From: Sebastes aleutianus
Taxonomy: Eukaryota; Chordata; Actinopteri; Perciformes; Sebastidae
Direction of reading: 5' to 3'
NCBI GenBank assembly: GCA_916700875.1
Contig: CAKAKS010000067.1
Coordinates: 9,079,591-9,143,590 of the forward strand
Length of the DNA stretch: 64,000 nucleotides
The translations under genes and the position numbers were made by a program. Below, piece by piece: positions 1-10,446 of this stretch. The notes under the pieces were generated by a model. That model saw only the letters and a program-made list of their open reading frames with translations. It was not told the DNA's origin and searched no databases. Numbering within the stretch: the stretch's first letter is position 1; every line of letters starts with the position of its first letter.

Positions 1-159
1 TGGCATTTCATGTAATTGATCTTAAAAGCTTCATAAAATGAAAAGTAGTAAGACTGGCATAGTACTAATAAATCCAGATCTTTAAACTTACCGGTCTAAA
101 GCTGACTTTCAGTAAGTTCTTCAACTTCAGCTGCGTTCAGATGCTTAATGATAAAGTCT

Positions 160-399
160 GCAAACAATAGCGTACACTTAAACGGATATTGATTTTTTTA
201 GGTGAGCCTTTTTTTTAGGTGTCTAAAATACGTTTTCTGCCATCCTTGTCCACAGCAGTACATTGCTTTACTCTGGTGTCGGTACTCCTGTCTGTTTCTC
301 CAAACTGGGGGCATGCCGACCATCATCTACTGTAAATAATACACCTACAATGGATAAGTACCTCATAAAACCCCAGTTCAAAACACCCGAACTATCCCT
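160..399 (+). mobile_element. Right arm of TTAA-flanked foldback element, family F1
   Basis: This segment matches the right arm of the complete copies at 41821-42406 and 46611-47600, from the block near 160 to the terminal ACTATCCCT. It is followed directly by TTAA at 400-403, the target-site sequence seen in the other copies. The left arm is not present in the window to the left, so this is a truncated or partly deleted copy. It has no coding capacity. TTAA duplications are used by the piggyBac and Kolobok superfamilies; the 5'-AG terminus fits Kolobok better as I recall those families, which is inference. Confidence 0.65.
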
Positions 400-611
400 T
401 TAAAGTAGCAAAAGTAAAAGTACTCCTTATGCAGCAGAATGCTCCTGTCAGTGTTATATGTTTACAGTAGCCTATATTATTGGATTATGTTTACTGATGT
501 ATTAAGCAACATTTTAATTGCATAGCTGGTGAAGGTGGAGCTAATTTGAATTAGTATATACTTGATTTTTATACTATTGGGTAGTTTACATCTGTAACAA
601 AGATGATCATA

Positions 612-790
612 TACACTCAGTTGCCATTTTATCAGGTACACCTAGCTCAAAATAAAGCAGTGTAATACAACAGTCCTGTGATGAATCCTACCTTCATGAA
701 GGTTATAGTGTTCAGTTTTTGTTGAAACTGTTTTAGTGAGGTGTTGTTTCAACTTTATGGTCATTTTGGAGGCGGCTTCAAGGGATTTAT
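612..790. repeat. Interspersed DNA-element fragment
   Basis: The segment that begins near TCAGGTACACCTAGCTCAA and runs to about 790 resembles a repeat family common in fish genomes, as I remember it. No second copy exists in this window, so the assignment rests on recall only and the borders are approximate. Confidence 0.35.
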
Positions 791-1035
791 TGATCTAATA
801 CAACATTGGACTGTTGTTGTTGTTGTGAGAAAAAAATGAAAAAAGGGACAAGAGCTTAAAATGAAGGATAAAGAATAAAAAAGGAGGAAAAATATAAGTA
901 AAAATGCCACCCAAGAGCATTGTAGCTATGGGTATTTTCTTCTTTCTTCCTCTGGTTAATATTGTCTCCCCCTTTCGCTCTCTCCCCTCTATGTCTTTTA
1001 CACATCCACCCACACAAATACACACCAACCTATCG

Positions 1036-1071
1036 TACATATACACATAGTGTATACTATGTGTATATGTA
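1036..1071. repeat. Perfect 16-bp-arm hairpin
   Basis: Arms 1036-1051 and 1056-1071 are exact reverse complements separated by a GTAT loop. The sequence is a purine-pyrimidine alternating AC/AT run. It may simply be a palindromic microsatellite. Confidence 0.7.
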
Positions 1072-1699
1072 TCATATATCTTCATGTTGGTCACTGTATT
1101 GCACTACTGTATAAACACGTCAATAAATAAATAAATAATACAAATACATTTAAAGCCCCTACTAAGTGTATTTTGTATGTACCTTACAGTAACCTGCAAA
1201 TTAACTAGTGACTATACCTGTCAAATAAATGTAGTGGAGTAAAAAGTACAATATCTCCTCTGAAATGTATTAGGTAGAAGTATAAATTAAAATAGTATAA
1301 CATTTAAGTAATCCAGAAAAGTAGCTACACTACTTGAATACATGTACTCAGTTAATTTCCATCACTGAAAGCTATGAGCAACATATTTGCATAACAATGA
1401 GCACAAATGCAGGAGAAGCTCATACAAACAGGTGACAAATTAAAGGTTCTCTATAAGGAATTCAGAGCATTTCTATTGTCTCCACATGGTGACGGCTAAG
1501 CCAGCAGCTAACGGTGCTAACAGCGCTAACAGTGAAAACAATGGCAACAGTGCTGACAGAGCTAACAGTGTTTACCTGAGGGGGAACCGGAGGGTGGGTG
1601 CTATGTTTCCACAACAACACCGGGGGTCGGGACGGCGTTATCAGCGGTGTTAGCTAGCCAGTGGGGCACAACAGAGAGACTCACATGCACCAAAGTGTG

Positions 1700-2281
1700 C
1701 GTCATCAGTGGTTATAAGCCTCATAGACGTGGGTCAGTGGGGGCCTGCTACACCCACTAGTAGGTTTTATCATCAATTCACATGGGCGATCAGCGAAAGA
1801 AGGAATAAAAGAAGAAAACAGCGATCTCTAGCGACTGTAGTAAACATGATAGACATAAAGCGGATTCAGGCGCTGTAGTATAGACAGCGTGAAAATCCAT
1901 ATGGGGTAGTGGTCGAGGGCAATGGATGGGACACAAAACATTTTGAAACATTGTTATTTTAAGCCAAAACACTATGTTTTTCCCTAAACATAATGAAGTG
2001 GTTTTGTTGCCTAAACCTAAACAAGCTGTTTTGTTTCTGTTCAAAACGTAAAGTTTCATGCAGTTTTACAACACATTAGAACATGTTGCTTTTAAGTTTC
2101 GCTTTCACTTTTACAACATAGTAGGTGTAGTAGGCCCCTACTGACCCACAGCTATGATGTTTATAGCGACCAATAACACACATTTAATGGCCTGACAATG
2201 TAGTAGGTGTAGTAGGCCCCTAATGACCCATATCTATGATGCTTATAGCAACCAATAACACACATTTAATAGCCTGATAAC
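1700..2281. repeat. Inverted and tandem duplication (82-bp unit)
   Basis: An 82-bp unit beginning GTAGGTGTAGTAGGCCCCTA is present twice in tandem (2121-2202 and 2203-2281, a few mismatches). A third diverged copy lies in inverse orientation at about 1703-1765. The arrangement is that of an inverted-repeat DNA element whose right arm was tandemly duplicated. The interior (about 1920-2060) shares an AT-rich block with 34270-34345. Confidence 0.6.
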
Positions 2282-2541
2282 AGTCTAATTGGTTGACAAA
2301 GCACAGATAAACTCGGATTACAACACACACAGAGGGAAAGCGACTTCATTCTCTGCTCAGGTAGACATTACTCCTCTATATCTTTGCATAGCAAGTAGTT
2401 GTTTGCTGCTATATTAATGCTCTTAATCCTGTATATAGAACCTTAAGGGGACCGCTGAACAAAAAGTGCAGAAACATAATGCATGCAGATGTTTCCATAC
2501 AAAGGGTATAACAATTATGTGAACATATGCTATTGCCTTCG

Positions 2542-2583
2542 CAGCCACCAGATCTCCACCCAACTGAACAAGTATGGGAGATT
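2542..2583 (+). pseudogene. Fossil Tc1/mariner transposase C-terminal motif
   Basis: The plus-strand frame starting at 2542 reads QPPDLHPTEQVWEI. Tc1/mariner transposases carry a conserved PDLNPIExLW segment that contains the last acidic residue of the catalytic triad, and the match in spacing (PDL, P, E, W) is good. The surrounding sequence is interrupted by stops in every frame, and no inverted terminal repeats were found. This is a decayed fragment, not a functional gene. Recognition rests on motif memory. Confidence 0.55.
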
Positions 2584-3007
2584 TTTGGAGTTGTTCTAGT
2601 GGCTCATATGATCCAAACACCTTATTAAGACACTCACAATATAGTAGATTACCTTTAATTTATCACCCATCTGAATCAGCAGATAAGTCTGCTAATGACC
2701 CCTTTTCAACAGTGAAGCCAAGGCTGTTGTAAATGTCACTTATAGGTTACTGGTCTCAGTTCAGTTAGCACAGACAATGTAACATCAATACCACTGCAGT
2801 CTTTCCCAGTAATGAGAAGAAGTGCTGCTGAAGTGCAAGAAAACAAAATCTATACCATCTGCAGGATAACCACACACTTAAGCACTCATAGTCCCACAGC
2901 TTTATCTCTAAAAGCTATTTGGAGCAAACAAACTATTTTGCTGCATTTAATCTCATATCACACAAGGACACCTGTGAGAGCCGACAGGAGGAGGTGTTAC
3001 AGTCAAG

Positions 3008-3013
3008 TTTATT
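3008..3013 (-). terminator. tmem200c: Candidate tmem200c polyadenylation signal
   Basis: The plus strand reads TTTATT, which is AATAAA on the minus strand, 569 bp past the tmem200c stop codon. A GT-rich run on the minus strand lies about 30-50 nt further on, as expected for a downstream element. This would give a 3' UTR of roughly 0.6 kb. Other signals further downstream cannot be excluded. Confidence 0.5.
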
Positions 3014-3581
3014 CAACCATGAATGTTTCATATAAACAAGTGTGCACAGGGAAGACCTCGTCCTCAAGGTCCCGATCCTAAACCAAACGTCTACCTGAGA
3101 TTTCAGTTCACCTATTTCACGTGGGATTCACATAACGACGCGGAGAAACAATTCTAGACTATTCAGTTTTCTGTGGCATATTTTAATGCTACAGTACAAC
3201 ATGTCAGACGGTAGTTCTCAGTGACGGTTTTGGCAATTCTACAAGCTACAATGTTTGCCCTACTCTTATACAAAAGAAAAGTTAAAACTCATCAGATCTG
3301 ATTTTCTCTTTTCTTTTTGTTACAAATCCTTACTAAATCTTCTTACAAGTCTTTAGTATTGCTCTTGCTACATTGAAAAAATAGAAAAATTACATCTGAA
3401 TGTTGAGCTGTGGATGTGGTATTTATAAAGAGCCTTGCCCTTCAGTGTTCATGGCTATGTTTCAATAGTCCTTAGCTGCTTACTCTCCACGTTTCCTCTC
3501 CTCTGTAATGGCGTCTGCAATCAGAGAAGAAGGTACGAAGCAAAGAACAAGACATCGAAGAGTTTCTCGTCAACAAAAAGT

Positions 3582-5117
3582 CTAGGATTCTGCAGAGGTG
3601 CTGGGTGTCACCAGATCGTCCTCTCCCTGAGCTTCTTCCTCCGCTGCTGCGTCTGCGTCTGTTGCTACTTCCTGCTCGGTGGCCATATCTAAAGAAGTGT
3701 CCGTGTCGGGGGCTTCGAAGGACTCGCCCCCCAAGTCAGCCAGTTTGATGTAGCCCTTACTGTTGGAGCGCTCCAGACGAGGGCAGCTGAAGCGCCTGGC
3801 TCTGTCGCCTTGACGACCCACAGACACAGACAAGCTGCAGCGGCGTGCAGACCTGGGCTGATCCGTGAGGGAGTTGAGCGAAAGCCGTGACCCCATCGCC
3901 CTGGCAACAGGTGATGGAGGAAACAGCTGGGTCCACTCTGGTTGAGCCTGCGGCGCCCCCTGTTGGTCAGCTGTGGTTAAGTCCTCGTGGCTCTGATGGG
4001 GCGGCGGGGAATCTGTCGTCGAGGCGTCCATCCCGTTGGCGTCCGTCTCGTCAGTCTGGCCGCTGCTGGCTTGCCCTTCCTCGCTGATTGCTTCGGCGGC
4101 AGCCTCAATAACCACCCCTTCCTCCGAGCGCCCCTCTGCCTCCGCCCTCTCAGACTCCTCCACCTCACAGTTGTTCAGTTTGATCACAGGGAGCGTGAAA
4201 GCGTTCACGGAGGAGGTTACGATGGAGGTGGTCTCCCACTGGCGGGGCTGAGGCGCCTGCTCGCCGCTATTGCTGTAGTCTTTGTAGATGCTGTAAACGG
4301 TATCCGTGAAGGTCTGGACATCTCTGGACCAGCTCCGAGGCCTGCTGGCCAACGATGGGCGTCTGAACACATCATCGCCGCCCAACTCGCCCTGGAGTCC
4401 AGTGGAGGGCCAGGAGCCGCGAGTAAGCATCCCACTTGCAGGGAATGCGCCCGACGGGCCCTCGGCGCTCCTCGCCTGAGTGTAGTTCACCATACCGTTC
4501 AGAGGCGAGTACTCCTTTGACCTTATGCTGTGTAGATCTATAACAGTGGAGTAGATGTCCCTCAGGTTGATGATTTTGGTTTTCTTGTCTCGGTTTTCGT
4601 GGAGGACTGCGTTGGCGCAGATGAAGAGGAAAATGCCGATCCCCATCACCAGCGGTCCGAAGACTTTCAGATTGTCTGAGTACAGGTAATTGTTCAGGAA
4701 GTCACACAGGAAGCCACATTGAGGGGCGCTGCTGTTAGAATGGCTCTGGTTGAGTAAACGTGTCTGTCCGGAGGGCAGCTTATTACGGGTGAAGTTAGAG
4801 GAAACAGGCAGACTTTTGGAGTAGCTCATCCTGTTGTTGTGGTATCCTCCAGTCCTGCGGCGCTCCTGGTACTGCTGCTGGTTCTGGCTGGGCCAGTAGC
4901 CCAGCACCGCCATGGAAATCCCCACCATGAGAACTATAACTCCCACTCCAGCCACAAAACCGGCCGGGGAGCACAAGTTGAGCTTCCCCTTCACCACCAC
5001 CACGTCGTTCTTCTTCTTTTTCTTGGATTTCCGCTTCCGTTTGTTTTCTGCCCGGTTCTTAGAGCGCAGGGAATCATTGCGCCTGTTCATGCGCAGCAGG
5101 CCACCCGTGGCTATCAT
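3582..5117 (-). CDS. tmem200c: Transmembrane protein 200C (complete, single coding exon)
   Basis: An uninterrupted 511-residue frame. The start MIATGGLLR, the basic stretch at residues 26-37 (KRKRKSKKKKK) and the DVVVVKGKLNLCS block are the family signature. Two membrane segments follow at about 54-74 (ending AVLGYWP) and 153-172 (GPLVMGIGIFLFICANAVL). The loop between them carries three N-glycosylation sequons (N108, N123, N128). After the second segment comes the highly conserved HENRDKKTKIINLRDIYS block. The long C-terminal tail is Ser/Pro/Gly-rich, has an acidic region (about 318-365) and keeps the SNSKGYIKL motif near residue 451. Comparison with remembered human paralogues favours TMEM200C over A and B because of the LLR start and the Lys-rich run. 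Human TMEM200C is longer (about 620 residues), and most of the difference would be low-complexity tail. Its molecular function is unknown. The lack of introns in the coding region fits the family. Confidence 0.93.
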   Translation of the reverse strand: MIATGGLLRMNRRNDSLRSKNRAENKRKRKSKKKKKNDVVVVKGKLNLCSPAGFVAGVGVIVLMVGISMAVLGYWPSQNQQQYQERRRTGGYHNNRMSYSKSLPVSSNFTRNKLPSGQTRLLNQSHSNSSAPQCGFLCDFLNNYLYSDNLKVFGPLVMGIGIFLFICANAVLHENRDKKTKIINLRDIYSTVIDLHSIRSKEYSPLNGMVNYTQARSAEGPSGAFPASGMLTRGSWPSTGLQGELGGDDVFRRPSLASRPRSWSRDVQTFTDTVYSIYKDYSNSGEQAPQPRQWETTSIVTSSVNAFTLPVIKLNNCEVEESERAEAEGRSEEGVVIEAAAEAISEEGQASSGQTDETDANGMDASTTDSPPPHQSHEDLTTADQQGAPQAQPEWTQLFPPSPVARAMGSRLSLNSLTDQPRSARRCSLSVSVGRQGDRARRFSCPRLERSNSKGYIKLADLGGESFEAPDTDTSLDMATEQEVATDADAAAEEEAQGEDDLVTPSTSAES

Positions 5118-5152
5118 GGCGGCGATTGGACAGCAGGCTTGTCACTCAACCT
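5118..5152 (-). other. tmem200c: 5' UTR segment and 3' splice site of tmem200c coding exon
   Basis: On the minus strand a pyrimidine-rich tract (about 5153-5190) leads into CCAG at 5154-5151, 33 bp before the start codon. This is a good 3' splice site. It implies that the coding exon begins at 5150 and that at least one non-coding exon lies upstream (higher coordinates). Confidence 0.6.
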
Positions 5153-5437
5153 GGCAGGACACAACATAGAAAAAGAGAGAGAGCATTAGGTTAATGATTT
5201 ACATGATAAGAAGAAGGTTTAAACATGTAGAGCCACAGAGTGAATATGTTCGTTTCACTGAGAGATTACACATGTAATCCAGATTTATTATACATACAAG
5301 GCTGGATTAACGACCAGGCAAAGCTGGCAACTAACCCTCAGGGACCACGAAGGCCTCAGGTTCACTCTGTGACAATTAATTATACATTTGTTTGGTGATG
5401 TGCACCACTAAAACACAATATAAACTGAAATATTTAA

Positions 5438-5952
5438 AGAGGACCTATCATGCTAATTTTCAGGTTCATACTTGTATTTTGGGTTTCTACTAGAACATGT
5501 TTACAAGCTTTAATGTTCAAAAAACGCTTTATTTTTCTCATACCGGCTGGGCTGCAGCACCTCTTTTCACCATCTGTCTGAAACACTCTGTTTGAGCTCC
5601 GCAGAACAGTTGGTCAGTTGGCCCACTCTGTTGTGATTGGTCAACCAAACCAAACACTTCAGACTCCGCTCCAGCTCCACTCTAATTAGCTTTGTTTGAG
5701 GGCGTGCCAAACTAGACACTAGACAGGTATTATGCAACTGTGTTACTTGGTGACATCACCACAATACGGAAGAAAAGACGTGACTTCAAGCGAGGCGTTT
5801 CAGGCAGTTCAGGAGCCGTGTTTCTGTGGGGGAGAGTAACTCCCTTTGGAGTGGACTTTGAGCTTTGTAACTTTGCAGACCTTTTACATGCACAAAAAAC
5901 CATATAACACGCTAAGGAAAGGGGAAAAGCATAAAAGCATAATAGGTCCTCT
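5438..5952. mobile_element. TTAA-flanked MITE-like element, family F2
   Basis: The left end is AGAGGACCTATCATGCT and the right end its near-complement (AGCATAATAGGTCCTCT). TTAA lies directly outside both ends (5434-5437 and 5953-5956). A second copy lies at 42705-43235, also between TTAA tetranucleotides. It is 515 bp long with no coding frame, so it is non-autonomous. Confidence 0.8.
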
Positions 5953-7300
5953 TTAAGGGCTTTAAGGTGTAAAGACCTAGTTCTGATACCTTTACAGACC
6001 CTGAAAATGTATTTTCTCAGTCACTTTCTTACACTGGGGTCCAACATGAATGCACATTATTCCCATTAACATTTTATGTATTTCTTAAGTCCATGTGCTC
6101 TTCTTACTGGTTTGAAAGGGGCGGGAACACAGTGTCACAAACACCAATCAGGATTTAGCAATGTTTGAATCAAAATCTGCTGACAGTTAGTGGGTTGTTT
6201 GTCCGTCAAATCTGATGAGACAACACCCACGCAGTCCTGATGAAGCAGCACTAAACTCTTAAAACCTAAAATGTTTTTGAAGTTGTTTTCGTCATGAATA
6301 TTTAATGTTATAGAGAAATACTTAAGATTTGAGGCCAAGTTTTTCAGGGGCTTTAATATTCCAGCGTGGGAATACTGGTTGGTTTCTGGGGCAAAATGGG
6401 TTGGAAGAAAAGGAGAGGAGGGGGTTCAGGATCCATAAACGGGTTATGTATCTGAGATTCTATCCTACAGGTATACACTGCTTCTTTGCACCAAAGGCGG
6501 ATGCAATATTAGTCATCAGATGGTCAGCAAACCGACTGATAACATCCATCTGCTGCTGTGGATCTATAAATACAATGATGTAAGCGAAACAGAGACGAAT
6601 ACCCAAGTTGACAGCGGAGAACAAGGAGTGCTATTTATCTATATTCAGCTGTGCCGGTGCGATATCAGCCCATGAAAATGTAATGTGTCCAGACAGGAGG
6701 CCAGCAGGCATGTTCTCTCCACCTCACTCTCTTTTCTCTCACACCACCAACCCTCTCTCACCAACCTCCTGCACCCGAATCCACTTCACCAACCGAGCAA
6801 CTGTGGTTCAACATGACACATACACAGCACATCACAAAAGGCTAATATATGAGCCATTTGTTTACACACCACCGGACGCTGCCTGGGAGATGTTTGCGTT
6901 TGTTTTCTGGTAATGCGGCAACAATAGTATAGAAGGGTCCAAAGGGCAATGAAGGCACGAGCACTTATCATGATTATCTGCTGATGAGCTCCAACCACAT
7001 GTGGCGGATGATAATGGGAGGATGGGGCTGATTAATTAGAACCAGCATTCCCTTCTTGATTGTGTGCTGCTAGGTATTTAATTTGACCAATCACGCTTAA
7101 TTGTGTTTGACTTATAGGGCTCAGGTTTATGAATAACTTATTCCATAAATAATTCCCTTCAGAGCAGCGATTAAAAAAAGGTGTTTGCTCTCTCAACCTC
7201 AACAGTCCTCCACTTCTTCCCCTTTATGATCCAAGTTATTATACAGGCACTGAAAGTAGAACTGCACCTGAGCTTCTTCAGCAAAGCAGCACACCGGTGC

Positions 7301-7500
7301 TCAGCTGCCGTTCACAACGACTTTGTCAGTATATCGCATCCAATAAGCACTCAAATGCCTTCCGGGCCAGAGAGAGCAAGTCAACCTGCACTAACGGTGG
7401 TAAAGCGGAGGCGGACCTCTCTCTATGTTTGGAGGGAGAAGGGGGCAGTAGCGGTATAACGTGGACCAGAAGTGCGTGTGGACATGTCGGACTGTATCTA
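7301..7500 (+). repeat. 200-bp direct repeat, left copy
   Basis: This segment recurs at 7904-8104 in the same orientation, at roughly nine of ten positions by eye. Both copies share the run from TCAGCTGCC to GACATGTCG. The copies flank the palindromic element at 7500-7903. The second foldback copy (9430-10446) is not bordered by this sequence, so the direct repeat is not part of the foldback family. Confidence 0.7.
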
Positions 7501-7903
7501 TAATGGCATCTGCAAGATTTCACACACCGGAGGAAAACAACCAATCAGAGCCGAGCTGGAGCCTGCCGTCTCTGAGCAGCTGTCAATCACTCACGAACTC
7601 TGATCCAATGGTCAACGCTGATCAAATATGAATCAATATTCTGTTACTGTAATGCCTATTTCTTGCATAAAATGTTCTCAGAATCATCTTGTAGTGTACT
7701 GTTTAGCTGTAAAATGAGAAAGTTTGCAGCCATGTTGAGATCAGTTGAGGAAATACCAAGCACCTCCCACCAGACGGAGCAAACTTTCTCATTTTACAGC
7801 TAAACAGTACACTACAAGATGTTTCTGAAATCATTTTATCTGAGAAATAGGTATTACAGTGACAAAATATTGATCCATATTTGATCAGCGCTGCCTAATT
7901 CAA
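7500..7903. mobile_element. Foldback element, family F6, short copy
   Basis: The two halves are inverted copies of each other about a centre near 7745. The left arm holds AATGAGAAAGTTTGC and GTACTGTTTAGCTG, and the right arm their complements. The central GATCAGTT (7739-7746) is the unoccupied form of the site that carries an 8-bp duplication in the copy at 9430-10446. There is no coding capacity. Confidence 0.75.
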
Positions 7904-8104
7904 TCAGCTGCCATTCACAACGACTTTCTCAGTATATACCGCATCCAATAAGCACTCATATGCCTTCCAGGCCGAGAGAGCAAGTCAACCTGCACTAACG
8001 GTGGTAAAGCGGAGGCGGACCTCTCTCTATGTTTGGAGGGAGAAGGGGACAGCAGCGGCATAAGGTGGACCAGAAGTGGGTGTGGACATGTCGAACTGTG
8101 TCTC
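7904..8104 (+). repeat. 200-bp direct repeat, right copy
   Basis: Direct repeat partner of 7301-7500; it starts at TCAGCTGCC and ends near GACATGTCGAACTGT. The spacing between the two copies is 603 bp. Confidence 0.7.
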
Positions 8105-8150
8105 TGTCTGTGGTGCTGAACAGGAAGCTGCTGAACTACTCGGTTATGTC

Positions 8151-8265
8151 TCCCTTTAAATAATAAAAAAAGAAGACTCCCTTTAAATAATAATAAAAAA
8201 AGAAGCAGAAGCAGCAGCTCGTCTGGCAGGATGGATGGATGGATGGAGAGAGGATGGATGGAGGC
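8151..8265 (+). repeat. AT-rich tandem pair and GGAT microsatellite
   Basis: A CTCCCTTTAAATAAT-type unit followed by A-runs and AAGAAG occurs twice (8151-8205), then an AGAAGCAG run, then an imperfect GGAT array (about 8230-8265). Confidence 0.7.
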
Positions 8266-9111
8266 CGGTGCGTCCATGCTGCGGGGGCGCAATATTTTCG
8301 CGCAAATCTGCATGAGTAATCGACTGTTGACATTACTGGCGCATCTGTTTCCCTTCTGTTGGGAAAAAAAGGTGTCTGTGGAAGGTTGGAGTTGGAGGTG
8401 AAAATGTCCAGAGCCACAGCGACGCGTCTGGCTCCAGAAACACACAAAGACAAACACTGTATTTTTGGTGCTCGGAAGGTGCAGACAGATGACAAACACG
8501 AACACCTCAACCACGGCCTGACGAAGCCCATGCTTTCATAACTATAACCAAGAGCTGTGTGTGCTAATGATTATACCTTTATTTAAACGCATGAGGCCAG
8601 ACATTTGTCTTTAAATGCAAACATCAGGGGCGTAAAAAAAAAGTTCAACTGGATAACTAAATAGATCCACCTTTATATCCTATCATTTTGTCACTCCAAC
8701 ACCTTTTTTACTTTATGTCTCATGCATATTTGACAGATGGTTTATCAAATATGTGAGACAGACCGAAATATCAACATAAAACTGCAACAAAATCATTAAA
8801 CATCACGGATTAAAGTAAAGGGACTGGAGTGCGCATTGCTCCAATAAGTCCATCGCCTCCCTGACATCTTCAACTCTTAGTCCGTCGATTTATTCGAGAT
8901 AAAAATAAATAAACACTCCCCAACTAAACCTCTCTGTTACACATTTAAAAGACTTCATAAACCCCTGCTGCTCTACCTCGATACAGACATATTAATGTCA
9001 GATTAAACCCAAACAGAAGCCCGGATATATTCAGCTGGAGGTATAAAAAGACGCAGGAGGTGGTGATAAATAAATTAAAAATAAAATCATAAAAACATGG
9101 ATCCCTCTTAC

Positions 9112-9300
9112 CAGATATCGTGGCTCGACAGTCGAGCATGTTCGAAGGCGCTCTCCTCGTTCAGCTGTGCATCATGTCGATGGTGCGCCACTTTTGGTGC
9201 CGAGTGAGTCTGGAAGAGTGGTTTCCAGTTGAACGCGGACTCACAATGGACCGACCGGGCAGCAGGGGCGGGCACACTGCGTTTCTATTGGTGCCCATTA
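9112..9300 (-). other. Candidate non-coding first exon and promoter region of tmem200c
   Basis: On the minus strand the sequence at 9114-9107 reads CTG followed by GTAAG, a strong 5' splice site in the right orientation for the 3' splice site at 5151. The adjacent 9120-9300 is richer in G+C and CpG than its surroundings. The exon start is not determinable. Transcript evidence would be needed; other first exons are equally possible. Confidence 0.3.
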
Positions 9301-9429
9301 TTAGGCAGCGTGAAGAAGAAGGAGGGCTGCTGAGGACATTTAGCATACTGGGTGTTATACTCCTTACGCTTCCATATTTTTTCCCCCTAGATTTTCTTAC
9401 ATGTTTGGGCACAAGAACATGCTGAAATA

Positions 9430-10446
9430 AAGCAGTAGTAGGTAGAATTGGAGCAAATATGATTTTCTTATAAAACGGTAACTATATCCTGACAGTAGTG
9501 CATGAGACAGGTAATCTGAAAAAAAAATCATGTGCTTCTGTTGTCCTCAGGTGCTTCTATAATGGCATCTGCAAGATTTCACAGACCGGAAGAAAAACAA
9601 CCAATCAGAGCTGAGCTGGAGCCTTGCCGTCTCTGAGCAGCTGTCAATCACTCGCAAACTCTGATCAAACGGTCAGCGCTGATCAAATATGAATCAATAT
9701 TCTGTTACTGTAATGCCTATTTCTCGCATAAAATGTTTTCAGAAACATCTTGTTGTGTACTGTTTAGCTGTAAAATGAGAAAGTTTGCGACCCAACAGCC
9801 ATGTTGAGATCAGTTCAAGGCCTATGGAAAGGAGGCTGGGTCATGCGTCATCAACGCGTCATATCTTTGGGGGTAGAACACATGCGCAATAAAATCTGGC
9901 CTGCACTCGCCAAAATTGAGCCAATCGCAACGCACGACCGCAACTTGTTGTGACTGTGTTATACCCCATTCCTAGAGACCCATGTCCGCCCGTGACCCAG
10001 CCTTCTTTCCATAAACCTTGGATCAGTTGAGGAAATACCAAGCACCGCCCACCAGCCGGAGCAAACTTTCTCAGCTAAACAGTACACTAAACAGTACACT
10101 ACTAGATGTTTCTGAAAACATTTGAGGAGAGAAATAGGCATTACAGTAACAGATTATTGATTCATATTTGATCATCGCTGCCTAGTTTGACCGTTTGATC
10201 GGAGTTTGCGAGTGATTGACAGCTGCCTCCGTTGAATGAACAGCCAATAGGAACGCTCTCTCTCTGAAATGACCTGTGATTGGTCAAAGTCTCCCGCCAC
10301 AAGCTAAATATTTGAACGCCTGAAAACAGAGCCATGAGGCGGTGCAGAAGTCATCTATCAGAACACTTGAATTACAATATGCTGAAAGGTTATTATGCAA
10401 TTTTTTTTACCAATTATGCCAAAATCATTCTGCCTACTGCAGGTTT
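9430..10446. mobile_element. Foldback element, family F6, long copy with nested insertion
   Basis: The inner arms (about 9557-9815 and 10021-10240) match the short copy at 7500-7903. The outer ends resemble each other as inverted repeats: GCAGTAGTAGGTAGAATTGG on the left, and the complement of CATTCTGCCTACTGCAG on the right. It lacks coding capacity. A separate 205-bp element is inserted at its centre (9816-10020). Confidence 0.6.
9808..10028. mobile_element. hAT-like MITE with exact 8-bp target-site duplication
   Basis: The element is 9816-10020 (205 bp). It has 28-bp terminal inverted repeats with three mismatches, starting CAAGG and ending in GGCTGGGTCA of the arm. GATCAGTT flanks it on both sides (9808-9815 and 10021-10028). 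The homologous foldback copy at 7739-7746 has a single GATCAGTT and no insert, which proves insertion and defines the borders. An 8-bp duplication and CA-starting ends fit the hAT superfamily. It carries no transposase frame. Confidence 0.85.

Larger units (their letters stand above)
1..3007. other. Repeat-rich intergenic DNA
   Basis: No coding region is supported here; the open frames are short and resemble nothing I recognise. The stretch contains the right arm of a TTAA element (160-399), an interspersed repeat around 612-790, a short perfect hairpin (1036-1071), an inverted plus tandem duplication (1700-2281) and a fossil Tc1/mariner transposase motif (2542-2583). The remainder is AT-rich unique-looking sequence. 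Confidence 0.6.
5153..9111 (-). other. Probable 5' intron of tmem200c, with repeats
   Basis: If the splice sites at 5151 and 9111 are both used, this is a 4-kb intron. It contains a complete TTAA-flanked element (5438-5952), a pair of 200-bp direct repeats that surround a foldback element (7301-8104), a two-copy AT-rich tandem repeat with a GGAT microsatellite (8151-8265), and otherwise unremarkable sequence. No coding exon was recognised. Confidence 0.35.

Noticed and set aside
3987..4520. 177-codon plus-strand frame
   Set aside because: Shadow of the tmem200c coding exon on the other strand; it arises from the G+C-rich sequence.
7301..8104. LTR retrotransposon reading of the 200-bp direct repeats
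   Set aside because: No primer-binding site, polypurine tract, TG...CA ends or coding sequence; the 0.4-kb interior is a palindrome.
7915..8514. 199-codon minus-strand frame
   Set aside because: Runs through a direct repeat, microsatellite and low-complexity A/T tracts; no recognisable domain.
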